Source: an uncultured Pseudomonas sp. (lineage in GTDB: Bacteria > Pseudomonadota > Gammaproteobacteria > Pseudomonadales > Pseudomonadaceae). From it: a stretch of DNA of 32,268 nt. The notes beneath the pieces are model-generated. The model did no database searches and had not been told where the DNA came from. It saw only the letters and a program-made list of their open reading frames with translations. A program made the position numbers and the translations under genes. Of this stretch, positions 8,459 to 15,901 are shown in pieces (within the stretch, counting starts at the first letter, position 1; every line of letters begins with the position of its first letter). The stretch lies in the NCBI RefSeq assembly GCF_946885955.1, contig NZ_CAMPHI010000050.1, forward strand, positions 1 through 32,268. Reading direction: 5' to 3'.

Positions 8459-9271
8459 TTACTCGGCCAGTGGAATGTAGATTTCCACCACGCTGTCCGG
8501 GTTTTGCGGGCCGAGGAAGCGCTCGCCGCAAAACTCGAACTCGATGCCATCGGCCGGTTGCAAGCCGGCGGCGGGCAACCATTCGCTGAACGCCGCGCGA
8601 AAAGTCTCCGGCAGGGTGGCCACCGTGCCGTGGTGTTCCACCCTTGCATAGCGACCGGCGGGAATCGTCAGCGCATGCATATCGGCGGGCACCGGGGCGT
8701 CCGCGTCGGCTGGCAGGGCGGCCAGATAGCGCCATTGGCCGTCCGCCAGCGGCTCGCACACACCAAAGGCACCGATGATCGGCGCCTGCGATTGAATTTC
8801 CTGCTGGCGGGGCAGGAAGCGTTGCCAGGTTTCGGCGATGGTGCCGGCGTCCTGTGGATGCCAGCGCATACCGATAACGCGTACGGCGGGGTAATCGACA
8901 ATAGTGGGTGTTTGCATGGTGGGTAGGTTCCGTTGTGGTTGCGCCAGGTAGCGGCTGATCTGCTCCAGCGTCCGCTGTTGCCGGGCGATCGCCTCACTTA
9001 GTGCCGCGGCGTGCAGTTGCAGGCTGTCACGCCAGTGATTGACATCCTCCAGTCCGCCATCGCGGGCGATCTGGCCGATTTCCTCAAGGCCAAGGCCTAG
9101 CTGCCGCAGCCAGACGATGCGCCCAAGGGTGGCGATCTGCGCCGGCGCATAGTAGCGGTAGCCGTTGTCCTGGCCGGTCAATGCCGGGCGGAACAGGCCG
9201 ATGCGATCGTAATGGCGCAAGGTTTTGGTGGAGAGGGCATGGCAGCGAGCCATCTGGCCGATGGTGAGCAT
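8459..9271 (-). CDS. MerR-family regulator with GyrI-like ligand domain
   Basis: This is a 270-residue one-component transcription regulator. Residues 1-70 are the MerR winged helix (MLTIGQMARCHALSTKTLRH, then NGYRYYAPAQIATLGRI). A dimerising coiled-coil segment follows (LHAAALSEAIARQQRTLEQI). From about residue 115 a GyrI-like/BmrR-like effector domain runs to the end (VRVIGMRWHP, YARVEHHGTVATLPETFRAA, FEFCGERFLGPQNPDSVVEI). This resembles multidrug-sensing BmrR/Rob-type regulators that bind hydrophobic ligands. ATG at 9271 has AAAGGA upstream, while the longer frame would need TTG at 9286. It probably controls its own promoter (9300-9331) and possibly the divergent gene at 9426. Confidence 0.88.
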   Translation of the reverse strand: MLTIGQMARCHALSTKTLRHYDRIGLFRPALTGQDNGYRYYAPAQIATLGRIVWLRQLGLGLEEIGQIARDGGLEDVNHWRDSLQLHAAALSEAIARQQRTLEQISRYLAQPQRNLPTMQTPTIVDYPAVRVIGMRWHPQDAGTIAETWQRFLPRQQEIQSQAPIIGAFGVCEPLADGQWRYLAALPADADAPVPADMHALTIPAGRYARVEHHGTVATLPETFRAAFSEWLPAAGLQPADGIEFEFCGERFLGPQNPDSVVEIYIPLAE

Positions 9272-9299
9272 TATTCGTCCTTTCAAGCGATTCGCGACA

Positions 9300-9331
9300 A
9301 AGATGAAGCTTGCCCCAGGGTAAAGGTCAAG
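9300..9331 (-). promoter_or_regulatory. MerR-type promoter and operator
   Basis: On the minus strand a -35 box TTGACC (9325-9330) and a weak -10 box CATCTT (9300-9305) are separated by 19 bases, the stretched spacing typical of MerR-family promoters. Between and over them is an inverted repeat CTTGNCC-N9-GGNCAAG (9309-9331). It drives the MerR gene itself, so autoregulation is likely. Confidence 0.7.
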
Positions 9332-9425
9332 CGGGCGAGCTTATTCTGGCAGGCGATGGACAGTCATTGGTTGCGCGACTGACTCTGCTACGCTGCCGAA
9401 ACATGGGTTAACAGGAGTCGTTCGC

Positions 9426-9806
9426 ATGATTGGCAAGCTACTTTTGACCGGTTTCAATCTGGCCACCTTGCCCGCCCGGCTGACGTTTCGCAGCGTCCGC
9501 GCCCTGGCCATGACACCTGCCGAAGCCAGCCGCCTGCTGGCGGACATGCGCCAGGCGTCGGAGCAGACGGTGCGGGAACTGCAGGCGGTGTTGGCCAGCG
9601 TCGATGCGGACATGACCCAGAAAACGGCGCACCTCAGCGCCGCCGACAAACGCCTGGCCGCCGAACTGGCCCTGCAGGCCGCCGAACAACATCTCAGCAT
9701 GGCCGCGATCAATCTGCTGCGAGCCGCCTGGCTGACCCTCCACTCGACGCCGAACTTGCCGTCGCACGAGCCGGATCAGCGGGTTGAACAGTGGCGTAAC
9801 GGATAA
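9426..9806 (+). CDS. Small Ala/Leu-rich helical protein, unknown
   Basis: This encodes a 126-residue protein not recognised as any family. It has a mildly hydrophobic N-terminus (MIGKLLLTGFNLATLPARL). A long, mostly helical Ala/Leu/Gln-rich middle follows (ASRLLADMRQASEQTVREL; AADKRLAAELALQAAEQHLS), with heptad-like spacing that suggests a coiled coil. The ATG has AGGAG upstream. It is divergent from the MerR gene with 154 bases between them, so its promoter could be under MerR control. Confidence 0.6.
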   Translation: MIGKLLLTGFNLATLPARLTFRSVRALAMTPAEASRLLADMRQASEQTVRELQAVLASVDADMTQKTAHLSAADKRLAAELALQAAEQHLSMAAINLLRAAWLTLHSTPNLPSHEPDQRVEQWRNG

Positions 9807-9887
9807 ATCCGCCGCGGCTTGGTCAATGCGGATGTAAGTGGCAATACCCCGTCAAACGGCGCGGCAATTGTAGGTGTAGGAGCCAGC

Positions 9888-9975
9888 TTGCTGGCGATTT
9901 GGGATTTCAAATGCTTCGCCGGACCGCCGGACCGCCGGACCGCCGGATCGCCGGACCGCGGCAAGCTGGCTGCCA
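9888..9975. repeat. REP-like hairpin containing an 8-base tandem repeat
   Basis: The outer arms AGCCAGCTTGC (near 9892-9902) and GCAAGCTGGCT (9961-9971) can pair, as in Pseudomonas REP elements. The loop holds a tandem repeat of CGCCGGAC from 9917 to 9959, five and a bit copies, one with T for the last C. No gene is seen from 9807 to 10096. Confidence 0.7.
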
Positions 9976-10096
9976 AACCACTCAATCGATAGGCTCCGCA
10001 CTTCTGTAATCACCACGTCGAGGCCTTGCACCGGCCGCTTGGAAGCGCGCCCGCGATGCTCCGCGCCATAACTTTAAATACCCACAAGGCTGACGA

Positions 10097-10522
10097 ATGA
10101 GCATGCGTATCGAAATGGCGGTAAACCCGGGAGACGACGAGCGCGCGGCCATCCTTCGGCCCTTGCGGGCCTATAACCTTGCTCAAGCGGGCGATCCAAA
10201 ACCAGAAGTCGTTGCGCTGCTGGTGCGCGAGGAGCACAGCAATGAAGTCATCGGCGGCCTCTATGGCGAGATATTTTATCGCTGGCTCTTTATCGAGCTG
10301 CTCGCCATCCCTGAGCAAACCAGGGGGCAGGGCACCGGTTCACGCCTGATGGAGATGGCCGAAGCGCTTGCCCGTGAAAAAGGCTGCGTCGGCATCTGGC
10401 TCGACACCTTTGCTTTCCAGGCACCGGCGTTTTATCAGAAGCATGGTTTCAGCGAGTTCGGCCACCTCGAGGATTTCCCGCCAGGGCATAAGCGCTTCTT
10501 CTTGCAGAAGCGCTTGTTATAG
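10097..10522 (+). CDS. GNAT-family N-acetyltransferase
   Basis: This encodes a 141-residue single GNAT domain, expected to move an acetyl group from acetyl-CoA to an amine. The acetyl-CoA pyrophosphate loop is visible as EQTRGQGTGSRLMEMAEALA (Q/R-x-x-G-x-G/A). Strand 4 precedes it (WLFIELLAI). Strand 5 and the C-terminal beta bulge follow (GIWLDTFAFQAPAFYQKHGF). The ATG at 10097 has AAGG upstream; a second ATG two codons later is also possible. The substrate is unknown. No operon partners are visible. Confidence 0.87.
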   Translation: MSMRIEMAVNPGDDERAAILRPLRAYNLAQAGDPKPEVVALLVREEHSNEVIGGLYGEIFYRWLFIELLAIPEQTRGQGTGSRLMEMAEALAREKGCVGIWLDTFAFQAPAFYQKHGFSEFGHLEDFPPGHKRFFLQKRLL

Positions 10523-10767
10523 AGGTTGTGTTGCAGGTGCTCCACTGGCGTACGGGGACGCTCAAGGGGGCAGTCGGGTGGACGCTTGCGGGTCGAGGAA
10601 GCGGCTAGTAGCGCCTCAACCATGAACTTCCGGCTCAATGCCTGGCTGGGTAGGAGGGGCTTTAGCCGCGATGCTTTCAGCACCTTTTAAGGTCAATCGC
10701 GGCTATAGCGAAGCGCCGCCCGGCCCCTCCCACTGAAAGCGACAAGTGATTCGTGTCGCGGCACTAG
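10523..10767. repeat. Non-coding stretch with a REP-like imperfect hairpin (10653-10730)
   Basis: No gene is seen. From 10653 to 10730 the sequence can fold on itself: GGAGGGGC pairs with GCCCCTCC, and inside it AGCCGCGAT (10664) pairs with ATCGCGGCT (10696). This is typical of Pseudomonas REP units. The element at 10768 follows directly. Confidence 0.6.
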
Positions 10768-10906
10768 CAGGCCGTTGAAAAACGTGGGCGAGGCAGGCGA
10801 GACAAGGCAAAAATGGCCGAGAAAGCGGAGTTTACGGCTGTAAATGAGCATTTCGAGGCCATTTTTAACGCAGAATCGCCCACGCAGGTAGTTTTTCAAC
10901 AGCCTG
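10768..10906 (+). mobile_element. Miniature inverted-repeat element, copy 1
   Basis: This is a 139-base element with terminal inverted repeats CAGGC(C/T)GTTGAAAAAC at both ends and no coding capacity. It is flanked on both sides by CTAG, consistent with a TA (or 4-base) target duplication as made by IS630/Tc1-type transposases. A related 170-base copy lies at 11914-12083 in the opposite orientation. Shared internal blocks are GGCGAGGCAG, AAGGCAAAAA, GAGTTTACG, CTGTAAATGAGCATTT and ACGCAGGTAGTTTTTC. The insertion sits on the 3' end of a truncated Nudix gene. Confidence 0.75.
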
Positions 10907-11080
10907 CTAGCTCAGGTTGAGTCCTTCTTTCAACTTACGGGTCAGGGCGGCGATGGCATCTTCGCCAGGCCCCGCTTTGCCGCCTGGCAGCATAAAGGCC
11001 TGGGTGTTGCGCTTGCGTACCAGCAGTAAGCGCCCAGCATCGTCGAGCAGGCAGGCGGCAGAAATGATCAGGGTGGTCAT
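10907..11080 (-). pseudogene. Nudix hydrolase, truncated by element insertion
   Basis: Only 57 codons remain: a start (MTTLIISAACLLDDAGRLLL), the strand and loop VRKRNTQAFMLPGGK, and a decayed Nudix box. The box should read G-x5-E-x7-R-E-x2-E-E-x-G; here it reads GGKAGPGEDAIAALTRKLKE, with several catalytic Glu changed. The stop codon TAG is formed by the CTAG at the edge of the mobile element, so the insertion cut off the rest. No remaining Nudix sequence is seen on the far side of the element. It is almost certainly inactive. It lies 29 bases after the GNAT gene in the same direction and was probably its operon partner. Confidence 0.8.
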
Positions 11081-11109
11081 GGGTGTTCGCTTTGGATCGG
11101 TGTAGCGCC

Positions 11110-11805
11110 TCAGTGCACGGAGCCTGAGACGCGGCGCTCGTGTACCAGCGCCAGTGCGCGCTGAGTCATCTGGTCGAGCTGGCGGTCGCGCTGTTTCTCC
11201 GCCTCGCTCATGGCCTTTTTGCCGTGCTGCTTCAGCAGGTAGGCGTGGATCTGCCGGACTTCCTTGGATTGAAAGATGGGCGCGAGGTCTTGCACCGCGA
11301 TCATGCCGTCAGAGCTATGGTTGCGGGTGCTCATCAGCACTTGCGGCCCGTGTGCCGCCAGTACCTGAAAGCCCATGGCCTCGAAGGTCGGCACTTGGCT
11401 GGCGACGCAGGCCAGCTCGGCATGGGGATGGCGGGTGACTATTTGTTGCAGCATGGCCCGGGCAATCCCGCGCCGACGCTGGCTGGCCAGTACGGCCATA
11501 TAGGCCACGCTGCAGGCCTCCGGGTCATCCTTGGCCGGCAGGTACAGGGCAAAACCCAGCACCTGGGATGGATCGAGATCGTCCAGCGCCAGAGTCAACC
11601 GCGCGCTGCTATCCAGATTGCTGTCCATCGCCTGCAGATACAGGTGCATCTCGTAGCCGATCACGTACTGGTACAGCTGGTAGAGCGGGTTGCTCGGCGT
11701 CAGCGACACCGGGCTGATGTCGCTGAGGTAGTCCACCACCATTTGCAGAACCTGGCTTTTCAATGACTCGGGCGGCGGGGTGTTCAGCTGTACAAGGGTG
11801 AACAT
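11110..11805 (-). CDS. GNAT-family N-acetyltransferase
   Basis: This encodes a 231-residue protein. A helical N-terminal part is followed by a GNAT core with the acetyl-CoA loop at VLASQRRRGIARAMLQQI. The preceding strand (CSVAYMAVL) and the beta bulge region (QVPTFEAMGFQVLAAHGP) fit the fold. A charged C-terminal tail (KKAMSEAEKQRDRQLDQM) is extra to the core. The start is set at ATG 11805 (MFTLVQLNTP), because the upstream open stretch looks non-coding. It lies between the two oppositely oriented miniature elements, and the damaged Nudix gene lies downstream. The substrate is unknown. Confidence 0.82.
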   Translation of the reverse strand: MFTLVQLNTPPPESLKSQVLQMVVDYLSDISPVSLTPSNPLYQLYQYVIGYEMHLYLQAMDSNLDSSARLTLALDDLDPSQVLGFALYLPAKDDPEACSVAYMAVLASQRRRGIARAMLQQIVTRHPHAELACVASQVPTFEAMGFQVLAAHGPQVLMSTRNHSSDGMIAVQDLAPIFQSKEVRQIHAYLLKQHGKKAMSEAEKQRDRQLDQMTQRALALVHERRVSGSVH

Positions 11806-11913
11806 CGTGAGTCGGGCTCCGGTGCGTGCCTGATCGGAGGGATCGGCGTCGGGGCATTGTAACGCTCGCGGGTTTGATCGTTTCGATGTGCTGTCTCCGG
11901 CGGCGGGCATTAA

Positions 11914-12083
11914 CAGGCTGTTGAAAAACTACCTGCGTTGCCATCGCGGCGTTAAAAACAGGCCGGGACTCGGCGTCTCAAAATGCTCATTTACAGCTCG
12001 TAAACTCGCGTGCGAGCCCAGTCCGCTTCCTCGCCTGTTTTTGCCTTGCGCTGGCTGCCTCGCCAACGTATTTCAACGGCCTG
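11914..12083 (-). mobile_element. Miniature inverted-repeat element, copy 2
   Basis: This 170-base element is related to 10768-10906 but in the opposite orientation. Its terminal repeats are CAGGCTGTTGAAAAAC and TTTCAACGGCCTG. It is flanked on each side by TTAA, again consistent with insertion at TA. It carries about 30 more internal bases than copy 1, around a GCTCGCACGCGAG segment. It has no coding capacity. It lies between two divergent GNAT genes and must therefore sit among their promoters. Confidence 0.75.
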
Positions 12084-12121
12084 TTAAACTGCAAACCTTT
12101 CCCCATGCTGCCGAGCGCGCC

Positions 12122-12619
12122 ATGTCCATCCAGTTAGTTCCCGCCACTGCCGAGCAGTTGCCGCTGATCCGCAACCTTTATCAGTTCTACGCCTATGAGT
12201 CGTCGGACTGGGAGCAGGAGGATGTCGAGCTCGACGGGCGTTTCTATGTGCACGATGCCTATCTGGCGTTGTACTGGCAGTGCCCGGACTGGAGCGCGCA
12301 ATTGATTCTGGTCGAGGGCTTTATCGCGGGCTTTCTGTTAATCGAGCGCAGCGAAATCCCCGGGGTGGATGCTTTGGAGTTCGCCGACCTGTTCATTTTC
12401 AAGAAGTACCGTCGGCAGGGTATCGGACGCGCGCTGGTGGAGCAGGTGATTCTCGCCAGCCAGCAGCCCTGGGTGGTTAGCCTGTACCCGCAGGACCCAC
12501 TGGGTGCGCCGTTCTGGCAGGCGATGTTGAGCGAGTTGCCGTTTCGCACGGTGCAACAGTTGGCGGATGCCGACGAGCCGGAGTTGCTGACCTACCTGAT
12601 CAATCAGCGGCCGCACTGA
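12122..12619 (+). CDS. GNAT-family N-acetyltransferase
   Basis: This encodes a 165-residue GNAT domain. The acetyl-CoA loop is FKKYRRQGIGRALVEQV, after strand 4 (ALEFADLFIF). The C-terminal part (WVVSLYPQDPLGAPFWQAML) has the usual strand 5 and helix. The frame is open back to 11888, but that extension runs through the mobile element, so the start is ATG at 12122 (MSIQLVPATAEQL). The element ends only 38 bases upstream, so it may have replaced or altered the promoter. The substrate is unknown. Confidence 0.85.
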   Translation: MSIQLVPATAEQLPLIRNLYQFYAYESSDWEQEDVELDGRFYVHDAYLALYWQCPDWSAQLILVEGFIAGFLLIERSEIPGVDALEFADLFIFKKYRRQGIGRALVEQVILASQQPWVVSLYPQDPLGAPFWQAMLSELPFRTVQQLADADEPELLTYLINQRPH

Positions 12620-12787
12620 GGCGGCCGCAAGGTTTTTACCACCCTGGATGCCCCGGCTACTCGCTTGTCGCGCCTTGAACCGCACGGGGCAGGTCTTGAA
12701 ATGACTTTCCACCCCGGCGCAACCCACATGTCGCCAAAATTAGCGCACTCATAGACAGTGTCGGTGACGGTTGTTACTTTTATCAAA

Positions 12788-12798
12788 AGGTAATACCT
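12788..12798. promoter_or_regulatory. Palindrome before the toxin-antitoxin operon
   Basis: AGGTAATACCT is a perfect 11-base palindrome that contains a good -10 box (TAATAC). It lies 22 bases before the antitoxin start, the usual position for antitoxin autoregulation. The -35 is unclear. Confidence 0.45.
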
Positions 12799-12819
12799 GG
12801 AGATACTGGAGGTTCCACC

Positions 12820-13092
12820 ATGGCCACTTCAATCAAAATCGATGATGAGCTGAAAACCCGAATCCAGCATTTGGCAAGTTTGCGGCAGCGCTCTGCCCAC
12901 TGGATTATGCGTGAGGCGATTTCACAGTATGTCGAACGTGAGGAGGCCCGCGAGAGCTTCAAGCAGGAGGCTTTGGCGTCTTGGGCTTCGTATCAGGAAA
13001 CAGGTCTGCACCTGACAGGCAAAGAGGCGCGCGCCTGGCTCACAAGCTGGGGGACTGAGGCTGAGGCGGAGCTGCCCAAGTGCCACGACTGA
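12820..13092 (+). CDS. Ribbon-helix-helix antitoxin (CopG/ParD type)
   Basis: This encodes a 90-residue antitoxin of a type II toxin-antitoxin pair. Residues 3-45 give the ribbon-helix-helix DNA-binding domain (TSIKIDDELKTRIQHLA, then SAHWIMREAISQYVEREE). The remainder is the toxin-binding tail (SWASYQETGLHLTGKEARAWL), which matches antitoxins that pair with RelE/ParE toxins. The start has a very strong ribosome site (GGAGGTT). The stop overlaps the toxin gene by 13 bases, giving translational coupling. It should bind the palindrome upstream and repress the operon. Confidence 0.88.
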   Translation: MATSIKIDDELKTRIQHLASLRQRSAHWIMREAISQYVEREEARESFKQEALASWASYQETGLHLTGKEARAWLTSWGTEAEAELPKCHD

Positions 13093-13373
13093 TTATCACA
13101 GAGGGAGCCGCGTTGGGGTTGGAGCGTTGCCGTCGATTCCTTGCGGAGAAAACCCCTCAGGTTGCCAGTAGAGCGGGTCAGGCCGTCGAACGACAATTTG
13201 CGCTACTGGAAGAAAATCCGGGTATCGGCCGTCCGTTTCCTGAATTGCCGGAGCTGCGTGAACTGATAATCGAGTTCGGTGATTCCGGCTATGTATCCCT
13301 CTACCGTTTTGTACCGGCGGACGATGCAGTTTATGTGTTGGCCTTCCGGCATCAGAAAGAAGCAGGATATTGA
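13080..13373 (+). CDS. RelE/ParE-family toxin
   Basis: This encodes a 97-residue toxin of the ParE/RelE fold, starting with GTG inside the antitoxin gene. Family features are the N-terminal LIITEGAALGLERCRRFLAE, the mid-protein NPGIGRPFPELPELRELII and the C-terminal VYVLAFRHQKEAGY. The layout and the antitoxin type resemble ParDE-like pairs. Whether it poisons gyrase (ParE) or cuts mRNA (RelE) cannot be decided here. The gene looks intact. A repeat (13439-13521) follows. Confidence 0.87.
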   Translation: MPRLIITEGAALGLERCRRFLAEKTPQVASRAGQAVERQFALLEENPGIGRPFPELPELRELIIEFGDSGYVSLYRFVPADDAVYVLAFRHQKEAGY

Positions 13374-13438
13374 CGTCGATTCAGCGTCGATCCCAAAGGG
13401 TCGCAATGAATAACTCAGGGTAAAACCGGAATCAGCAA

Positions 13439-13521
13439 GTAGCCCGGGTAATCACCACGTCAAACGGTGGATGAGAAAAACGTCATCCACAAATGGTCAC
13501 CAGCATGGATACGCGGGCTAC
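13439..13521. repeat. REP-like nested hairpin
   Basis: The outer arms GTAGCCCG (13439-13446) and CGGGCTAC (13514-13521) enclose an inner hairpin, GTGGATGA (13467) with TCATCCAC (13483). The Y-shaped fold is typical of REP units and may also end the toxin transcript. Confidence 0.65.
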
Positions 13522-13569
13522 TCGCCTAAGTCAGCAGGGTGAAAGCGCATAATGCGCGCCACCCAGTTT

Positions 13570-14271
13570 TCAGGCCGGCTCTGCTATCCGGTTTTCCTGC
13601 AGCGCCCGCTGCAGCTCCACCACCAAGGCATCGACCTGGTTCAGCGCCTGGGCCACCGACTCGGCCAGCAGCTCGCCGCCCACTTCCTGACCCTCGATCG
13701 CAATCTGGTGCACCTGGGTAATGCCGATAAAGCCGAGGGTGGTGATCAGGTTCGGTTCCAGATGGTTCATATGCGCCATCTCGCCGCCCACGCCAAAGCC
13801 GATACCGCCTCTGGCCGTGAGGATGACGGCATGCCGCGGCCGGTCGGCCAGCTTAGGTACGTAAGGGTCGAGCGGGTTGCTCTCGTCGATGTCCACGGTT
13901 CTGCCGGGGCGCACGACCTGATCGATCCAGGCCTTGAGCGCGGCAGGCATGCCGAAGTTGTAGAGCGGGGTGCCAAGCACCAGCACGTCCGCCGCAATCA
14001 ACTCATCGACCAGTTGCTCGCTCTCCGCCAGGGTTTCCCGCATCCACGGCTCGCGCTGCTCCTCGGGGGTAAAGGAAGAGGCGATCCAGTCATGGCTGAT
14101 AAAGGACGGCGGGTTCTGGCCGATGTCGCGGTAGGTGAGGCTGTCCTGCGCACGGCGCGCCAGCCACTGGCTGACAAACCGCTGAGTGAGATTGCGACTG
14201 TGCGAACCGTGTTGGTCCTTGCCGGCGAGGCCGGGGCGGGCGCTGGCATCCAGGTGCAGAATATGTGGCAT
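13570..14271 (-). CDS. azoR: FMN-dependent NADH-azoreductase
   Basis: This is a 233-residue flavodoxin-fold oxidoreductase of the AzoR/AcpD family, which reduces azo dyes and quinones with NAD(P)H using FMN. Clear motifs are the N-terminal strand and phosphate loop (MPHILHLDASARPG, then HGSHSRNLTQRF), the FMN loop GTPLYNFGMPAALKAWIDQV followed by RPGRTV, and TARGGIGFGVGG near residue 145. The ATG at 14271 has AGGAAA upstream; the longer frame to 14301 is not needed. It is divergent from a LysR-type regulator, the usual arrangement for LysR control. Confidence 0.9.
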   Translation of the reverse strand: MPHILHLDASARPGLAGKDQHGSHSRNLTQRFVSQWLARRAQDSLTYRDIGQNPPSFISHDWIASSFTPEEQREPWMRETLAESEQLVDELIAADVLVLGTPLYNFGMPAALKAWIDQVVRPGRTVDIDESNPLDPYVPKLADRPRHAVILTARGGIGFGVGGEMAHMNHLEPNLITTLGFIGITQVHQIAIEGQEVGGELLAESVAQALNQVDALVVELQRALQENRIAEPA

Positions 14272-14321
14272 GTCGAGTTTCCTATCTGAAGTTGAATTCA
14301 TCTGTGATTGGTAGCAACCTC

Positions 14322-14337
14322 AGGCTAGGCTCAGCCT
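14322..14337. promoter_or_regulatory. Possible LysR operator
   Basis: AGGCT-N6-AGCCT lies in the 119-base gap between the divergent azoreductase and LysR genes. Dyad symmetry with a short spacer suits a LysR site, but the canonical T-N11-A form is not obvious. Confidence 0.3.
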
Positions 14338-14390
14338 CTAAGCTCGACAAACGACGATTATTTTCCGATACGAGTGAGAGAAACTCATCT

Positions 14391-15290
14391 ATGGCGCAGC
14401 GCTGGTTACCCTCGCTTTCCGCCCTGCGGGCCTTTGAGGCGGCCGCTCGCCACGAGAGCGCCAAGCAGGCCGCGGAAGAACTCTCGGTTACCGCTACGGC
14501 GATCAGTCACCAGATCCGTGCGCTGGAAGAGTCGCTCGGGGTCGCGTTATTTCTGCGCAAGCCCAGGCAGCTTGAGTTGACCGCCCAGGGGCGCGAGCTG
14601 CAGCAGGTGCTGGAAAGCGCCTTCGACAGCATCAGCGCAACGGCTGTGCGTCTCAGCGCGCTGCCCTGCCGCCAGGCCATTACCCTCAGCACCACGCCTG
14701 CCGTGGCGGTGCGCTGGTTGCTGTCCTGGGTATGCCTGCTGCGCGATGCCCATCCGGATATCGACCTGCGCATCCACGCCTCCCATGAGCCGGTCGCGCT
14801 CGATGGCGTTACCGCGGATATCGCCATTCGCTATGGCGACGGTCGCTGGCCGGGGCTGGTGGCGGAAAAGCTGTTCGACAACACCTTTATCCCGGCCTGC
14901 AGCCCGCATCTCGGCTTGCAGAGTGCGGCCGAGCTGGCGAAGCATCCGCTGATCCACTTTCGCAATCAGGCCGCTGTTTCCTCACCCATTGATTGGGCCG
15001 CGTGGCAGAGAAAGGCCCAGGTGCCGGGGCTGGATGTCAGCGCCGGGTTGGTGTTCACCGACGAAACCCACGCCGTCTCGGCCGCCCTTGGCGCGCAAGG
15101 CGTGGCACTGATGAGCCGCCAACTGATCGAGGATGAGCTGAAAGAAGGGCGACTGGTACAGCCCTTCGGCCCGGTACTGGAAGGCAAACCCTTCTTCCTG
15201 GTGTACCCGGAAAACCGCAAGAACGACCCGACCATTCAGGCGGTGCGCGATTGGGTGATGGCGGTGCCGGGAGGGCTTTGTACGTTGTAG
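14391..15290 (+). CDS. LysR-family transcriptional regulator (GcvA-like)
   Basis: This encodes a 299-residue regulator. The winged helix-turn-helix is in residues 5-65 (LSALRAFEAAARHESAKQAA, then VTATAISHQIRALEESLGVA). A linker helix and a periplasmic-binding-like effector domain follow (ITLSTTPAVAVRWLLSWV; ADIAIRYGDGRWPGLVAEKL; GQGVALM-type loop GAQGVALMSRQLIEDEL). These features are those of the GcvA/AmpR branch. ATG at 14391 is chosen over the open frame from 14265, which would overlap the azoreductase start. It probably regulates azoR and itself. The inducer is unknown. Confidence 0.9.
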   Translation: MAQRWLPSLSALRAFEAAARHESAKQAAEELSVTATAISHQIRALEESLGVALFLRKPRQLELTAQGRELQQVLESAFDSISATAVRLSALPCRQAITLSTTPAVAVRWLLSWVCLLRDAHPDIDLRIHASHEPVALDGVTADIAIRYGDGRWPGLVAEKLFDNTFIPACSPHLGLQSAAELAKHPLIHFRNQAAVSSPIDWAAWQRKAQVPGLDVSAGLVFTDETHAVSAALGAQGVALMSRQLIEDELKEGRLVQPFGPVLEGKPFFLVYPENRKNDPTIQAVRDWVMAVPGGLCTL

Positions 15291-15395
15291 ACCGGGCGAT
15301 ATAGCTGGCCCTCGGCGGGGATTGGGTAGGCTTCGTGCTGCACCCGCTAGCCATCCGTGCCAAGATTTGCCGGTGGATAAGCGAGAGGTGTTGTC

Positions 15396-15626
15396 ATGGA
15401 TCTGCAGAAAATTGAGGAGGAGGCCCTGCACCTTCCTAAGAAGGAGCGGGCACAGTTGATCCTGCGCTTGGTCTTGAGTCTGGAATCTCCCTCAGAAGAA
15501 GAGCTGCGATCAGACTGGTTGCTTGAAGCACGACGGCGAGCAGAAGAGCTTGATAGTGGTGCGGCTCAGGCTGTGCCCGGTGATGAGGTGATGAGGAAGG
15601 CCAAAGCCCTGATCAGGTGTTCTTAG
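15396..15626 (+). CDS. Addiction-module antitoxin without a toxin
   Basis: This encodes a 76-residue protein with the pattern of the 'putative addiction module component' family: a first helix (LQKIEEEALHLPKKERAQLI) and a charged second part (WLLEARRRAEELDSGAAQA, then VPGDEVMRKAKALI). Such proteins normally precede a RelE/ParE toxin gene. Here no toxin follows: the stop codon overlaps, tail to tail, the stop of an unrelated antitoxin on the other strand. It is therefore an orphan, perhaps left after loss of the toxin by recombination. Confidence 0.72.
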   Translation: MDLQKIEEEALHLPKKERAQLILRLVLSLESPSEEELRSDWLLEARRRAEELDSGAAQAVPGDEVMRKAKALIRCS

Positions 15627-15901
15627 GCTGCTTGAGCGATATGCAGCTCTACATGCAGCCCAGCGGTGGCCAGCATGTTGATCAGTGTGTCGATGCTGAA
15701 TAGCGTGACCTTACCGCGAAGCAGATCAGAAATACGCGGCTGAGTGACGCCGAACAGCTTGGCCGCGTTCGCTTGCGACAAGCCTTCAGCCTCAATGCGC
15801 TCTTTCAAGGCGATCATCAACGCGGACCGCACCTTCATGTTTTCGGCTTGGGCTGGGGTGTCTTCAATGGCGTCCCAGACGCTTTCAAAACGTTGGCTCA
15901 T
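15623..15901 (-). CDS. HTH antitoxin, HigA/XRE-like
   Basis: This is a 92-residue XRE-type helix-turn-helix protein (GLSQANAAKLFGVTQPRISD, then LLRGKVTLFSIDTLINMLA) of the kind paired with HigB/Gp49-like toxins. ATG at 15901 overlaps the end of the toxin gene (ATGA), so the order is toxin first, as in higBA. It looks intact, while the toxin does not. Its stop overlaps the stop of the orphan antitoxin by a few bases. It should still bind the palindrome at 16237-16252. Confidence 0.82.
   Translation of the reverse strand: MSQRFESVWDAIEDTPAQAENMKVRSALMIALKERIEAEGLSQANAAKLFGVTQPRISDLLRGKVTLFSIDTLINMLATAGLHVELHIAQAA

Noticed and set aside
9917..9959. Possible CRISPR array
   Set aside because: The repeat is 8 bases with no spacers; it is a simple tandem repeat in a REP element.
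11888..12121. N-terminal extension of the GNAT gene at 12122
   Set aside because: The open stretch runs through the miniature element and has no coding character.
10008..13460. Shared 14-base word GTAATCACCACGTC near 10008 and 13448
   Set aside because: Two copies only, no hairpin of its own and no shared context; probably part of common repeats or chance.
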